Assembly: GCF_001411555.2 (NCBI RefSeq)
Contig: NC_049903.1
Coordinates: 29,272,583-29,336,582 of the forward strand
DNA: 64,000 bases
Origin: Juglans regia
Lineage: Eukaryota; Streptophyta; Magnoliopsida; Fagales; Juglandaceae
Reading direction: 5' to 3'
The notes below the pieces were generated by a model. The model was not told the DNA's origin, searched no databases, and saw only the letters and a program-made list of their open reading frames with translations. Shown piece by piece: positions 61,578 through 64,000 of the stretch. Position numbers and translations under genes: made by a program. Positions within the stretch are counted from its first letter, which is position 1; each line of letters starts with the position of its first letter.

Positions 61578-63599
61578 AAACTCATATTAACAAGGCTTAG
61601 TTCTTAAGTCTAGGGTAATAATATTTTTGAGTTTTTATAACTCATCCATGTTCGTTTATCATCTTCAATCATACTAGTTAATGTATTGATATTTTATGCG
61701 AGTGTCTATTTAAATAACATATGAAGTCATTTAAAAAGTGTTATATTAACATGTGTGATCGGAGACAGTATAATTAAGATGGAGAACAACATTTCTCGAA
61801 CTGATATAGGAACGACAATTATTAAATAGTCTCTCTCTAGTTGACGAAGTTATGTGATCTATTTATCATCACATTACAGGAATATTGTCTTAATGTACAC
61901 CATATTATATAAGCGTTAATAAATTCCACGTACTAAAATACTAGTTATTTATGACTTGTATTACTATTGTACTTTGTAAGATAAAACTTTTCATCCTTGC
62001 TCTCAGTGACTGACTTGTAACTTTGTTTGTGTCGGTAAAAAAAAAGTCTAATTAAAATAAATAAATAAAAGAAATTTATTTGATACTATCTTTTCTAAAA
62101 ATTTCATTAAATTCTCCTCTACGAGTTTTTATAGTTTAAAAAATCTGATTTTTGCTACAAAGGGGGAATCATCCCGTAACACTAGAATTGGAAAGGATAT
62201 TTATATATCTTTTACCGGGCTGGGCCTAACTTATCCAAGGAGTCCCAATAAACAAAGCGTAGTTGGCCCAAAAGACAGAAAAAGAGGAAAGAGGTCTAGG
62301 GCCAACACATGAATATGTTGGATGTGGAATGATGGGACGCCAACATTTCTTACACTGTCCTCCACACATAAGTAGTGGCAAGGCCATGATACATTTAAGG
62401 ACCAGATACAGAGTGTGGATAGATATCATGGCTAGATCTCCTGTCCTTGACAAGATGTATGGCAAGGAAGCCGCACTCACTTACCTGCCACGGGGGACAC
62501 AACCTAAGAAGCCACACCGCATTAAATGCAACAATGTGGTACCCTGTATGGAAGACGGTCTCCTATGAGATGAGGTGTGGGCGGACCACCCCTGCAGGGA
62601 TATAAAAGTTGGACTCCAGCTGTAATAGTTTGAGTGTACAAGTTCTACTTATTTATTTTGAAAAAAAGTGAGTAAATTTAAAATTCATGAAAAAACTCTT
62701 TTTTTAAGGTGAGTCTCATGGTGTTTCAAATGGAGTGTGTGATGATTGAATATTCTAAAACGGTATATAATATTACTCTTTCTAATATATGTAAGATGAA
62801 ATATCAGTTAAAATCTCTACCAGTTCATGTTAGATACAATAGTGAGTTGTGCACACTCATTTTGAAAAACAGGAGTTTACTATTAAAAAATTAATTTTTT
62901 ATGTAAATTTGACGCGACACTTATACACTTTATGACTACAAAGATCATTTCTTTTTCTTTTTTGATAAACAAATATAATTTATATTCCTCCTTAAATAAT
63001 CTCTTCTAACTTATTATTATTTTGTCTTAACAATTGAATCTTAAATTATGGCACTCAATATAGTTTTGAGATATAAAGTGTAATTTTGTCTTATTAATAT
63101 TATAATAAACCCACAATTTTGGGTTTCTTAATTTTTGCTAAACATAAAATAAAAAAATTAAACCAAAAAGTTTATATTTATATTTATATTTTTCCAAATA
63201 AAATGTGAGTTTTTTGAATCATTTTATAAGATAAGAACAAAGAGAAATTTAGGTTACGTTTGTGTAGTGAAATATTTTTAGGTATTCGTTGAATAATAGT
63301 AAGAAAAATAATTAAATAATAACGAAAAGTAAGAAAAATAATAATAAATAATAAATAATAATGTTATATTATAAGAATGAAAAAGGCTACTTTGCCTCCT
63401 CGCTTTGTCCACTCTATTTGATTGTTAGTCAATTTTTTTTTTTTTACTTAGTGATTAAGAAATTGATTTTAAATATATTAGTGTATTTTTTTTATTTTTT
63501 AAAAATATTTAAATATATTAAAAAAATGAAAAAAAAAAAAAATGCTAGGCATATGTGGGCGGCAGAGTAGCCTCGCACAGAATGAAAAAGGCTATAAGA
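61578..63599. other. Intergenic, with repeat remnants
   Basis: No gene is seen. 62200-62640 is a GC-richer stretch with TATA-like GATATAAAAG (62600) and phrases such as AGCCACACCGCATTAAATGC, reminiscent of an LTR; ends were not found. MITE B copies lie at 62615-62770 and 62835-62955. Confidence 0.5.
62615..62955. mobile_element. Two MITE family B copies
   Basis: 62615-62770 has ATTTTGAAAAAAAGTGAGTA, and 62835-62955 has CACTCATTTTGAAAAACAGG with the centre TATTAAAAAATTAATTTTTT. They lie close together in the same orientation. Confidence 0.6.
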
Positions 63600-64000
63600 A
63601 TTACCGGCCTTGGGCATTCTTTCCGTTGTTCAATTTCTATTTTAACAATTTTTAAAAACAGAACGCAAACCATTCCAGCAACGGTAAAAAAACGAAGAAA
63701 CAACCCACAAAGCCCTCTGCTTTTATACATCCACGAGCCACATCCACGAGCCAGTGGGAAGACAATAGTTTTAGCCGTTAGTTTCTTTCCATTGTCCAAT
63801 TTGAATAGAGAGAGACTTCCGGTGAAATTCCTCGTTAATCCTCACCTGCGTCGGTTTGGTCTTTGCCCTCGATTTTGGGTGTACCTTTGTTGCAAAAAAT
63901 TGCCTCTCGATTAATTGTTTTCAATGCTAGCGGTGATTTCTAATCTAAGCCGAGGTCGTGAGAATCAGACGTGCTCAGGCACGAAATCATTTGTCTGCTC
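63600..64000 (+). other. Possible 5' region of a gene outside the window
   Basis: The base composition changes from AT-rich to more even, with CT/GA-rich leader-like text (for example AATAGAGAGAGACTTCCGG). The open frame 63555-63914 (119 codons) has no recognised family. This may be promoter and 5' leader of a gene to the right; the evidence is compositional only. Confidence 0.3.

Overview
This is a stretch of plant nuclear DNA. It is AT-rich, its genes have introns, and it is packed with LTR retrotransposons, a LINE and many miniature DNA transposons. The gene set (EXO70H subunit, MIK2-like LRR receptor kinases, cytosolic ribosomal protein L35, FAR1-related protein) points to a woody dicot. 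The repeat style suggests a Fagales tree such as walnut or hickory, but that is a guess.

Only three loci look intact. They are a MIK2-like LRR receptor kinase (24055-27666, +, two exons, 912 aa), an intronless EXO70H exocyst gene (38008-39936, -, 642 aa) and RPL35 (52215-54190, -, four coding exons, 123 aa, with a first coding exon of only four bases). Everything else that looks like protein coding is a broken gene or transposon.

Layout. 1-1733: degraded FAR1/MULE-transposase-derived gene (-), running off the left edge. 2865-5766: decayed copy of the EXO70H locus, a paralogue of 37075-39425. 5767-12640: LRR-kinase pseudogene fused directly to the broken EXO70 copy and split by a 5-kb Copia element with 98%-similar LTRs. 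15822-17460: kinase 3'-exon remnant split by a hAT-like element. 18688-21805: Gypsy pol fragment split by a 1.4-kb solo LTR. 24055-27666: the intact receptor kinase. 28715-35625: two 5' remnants, a second Gypsy pol fragment, and a nearly complete receptor kinase with two stops and a changed DFG motif. 37075-39936: intact EXO70H locus. 40-52 kb: AT-rich intergenic DNA with (TA)n tracts and MITEs. 52215-54260: RPL35. 55105-56698: PIF/Harbinger-like element. 57130-61577: hAT-like repeat and a dead LINE. 61578-64000: repeats, then a gene-like GC rise at the right edge.

How it fits together. Receptor kinases and EXO70H alternate in a local duplication block that shows birth and death. One kinase and one EXO70H survive, and at least five kinase remnants and one EXO70 remnant are decaying. 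Transposon insertions date the two EXO70 copies relative to each other, because each carries a Mutator-like insertion missing from the other. I found no evidence for a wholly new biological system. The most unusual items are the EXO70/LRR fusion point, the in-frame two-repeat expansion of the LRR array, the truncated receptor, and the several MITE families visible by internal comparison.
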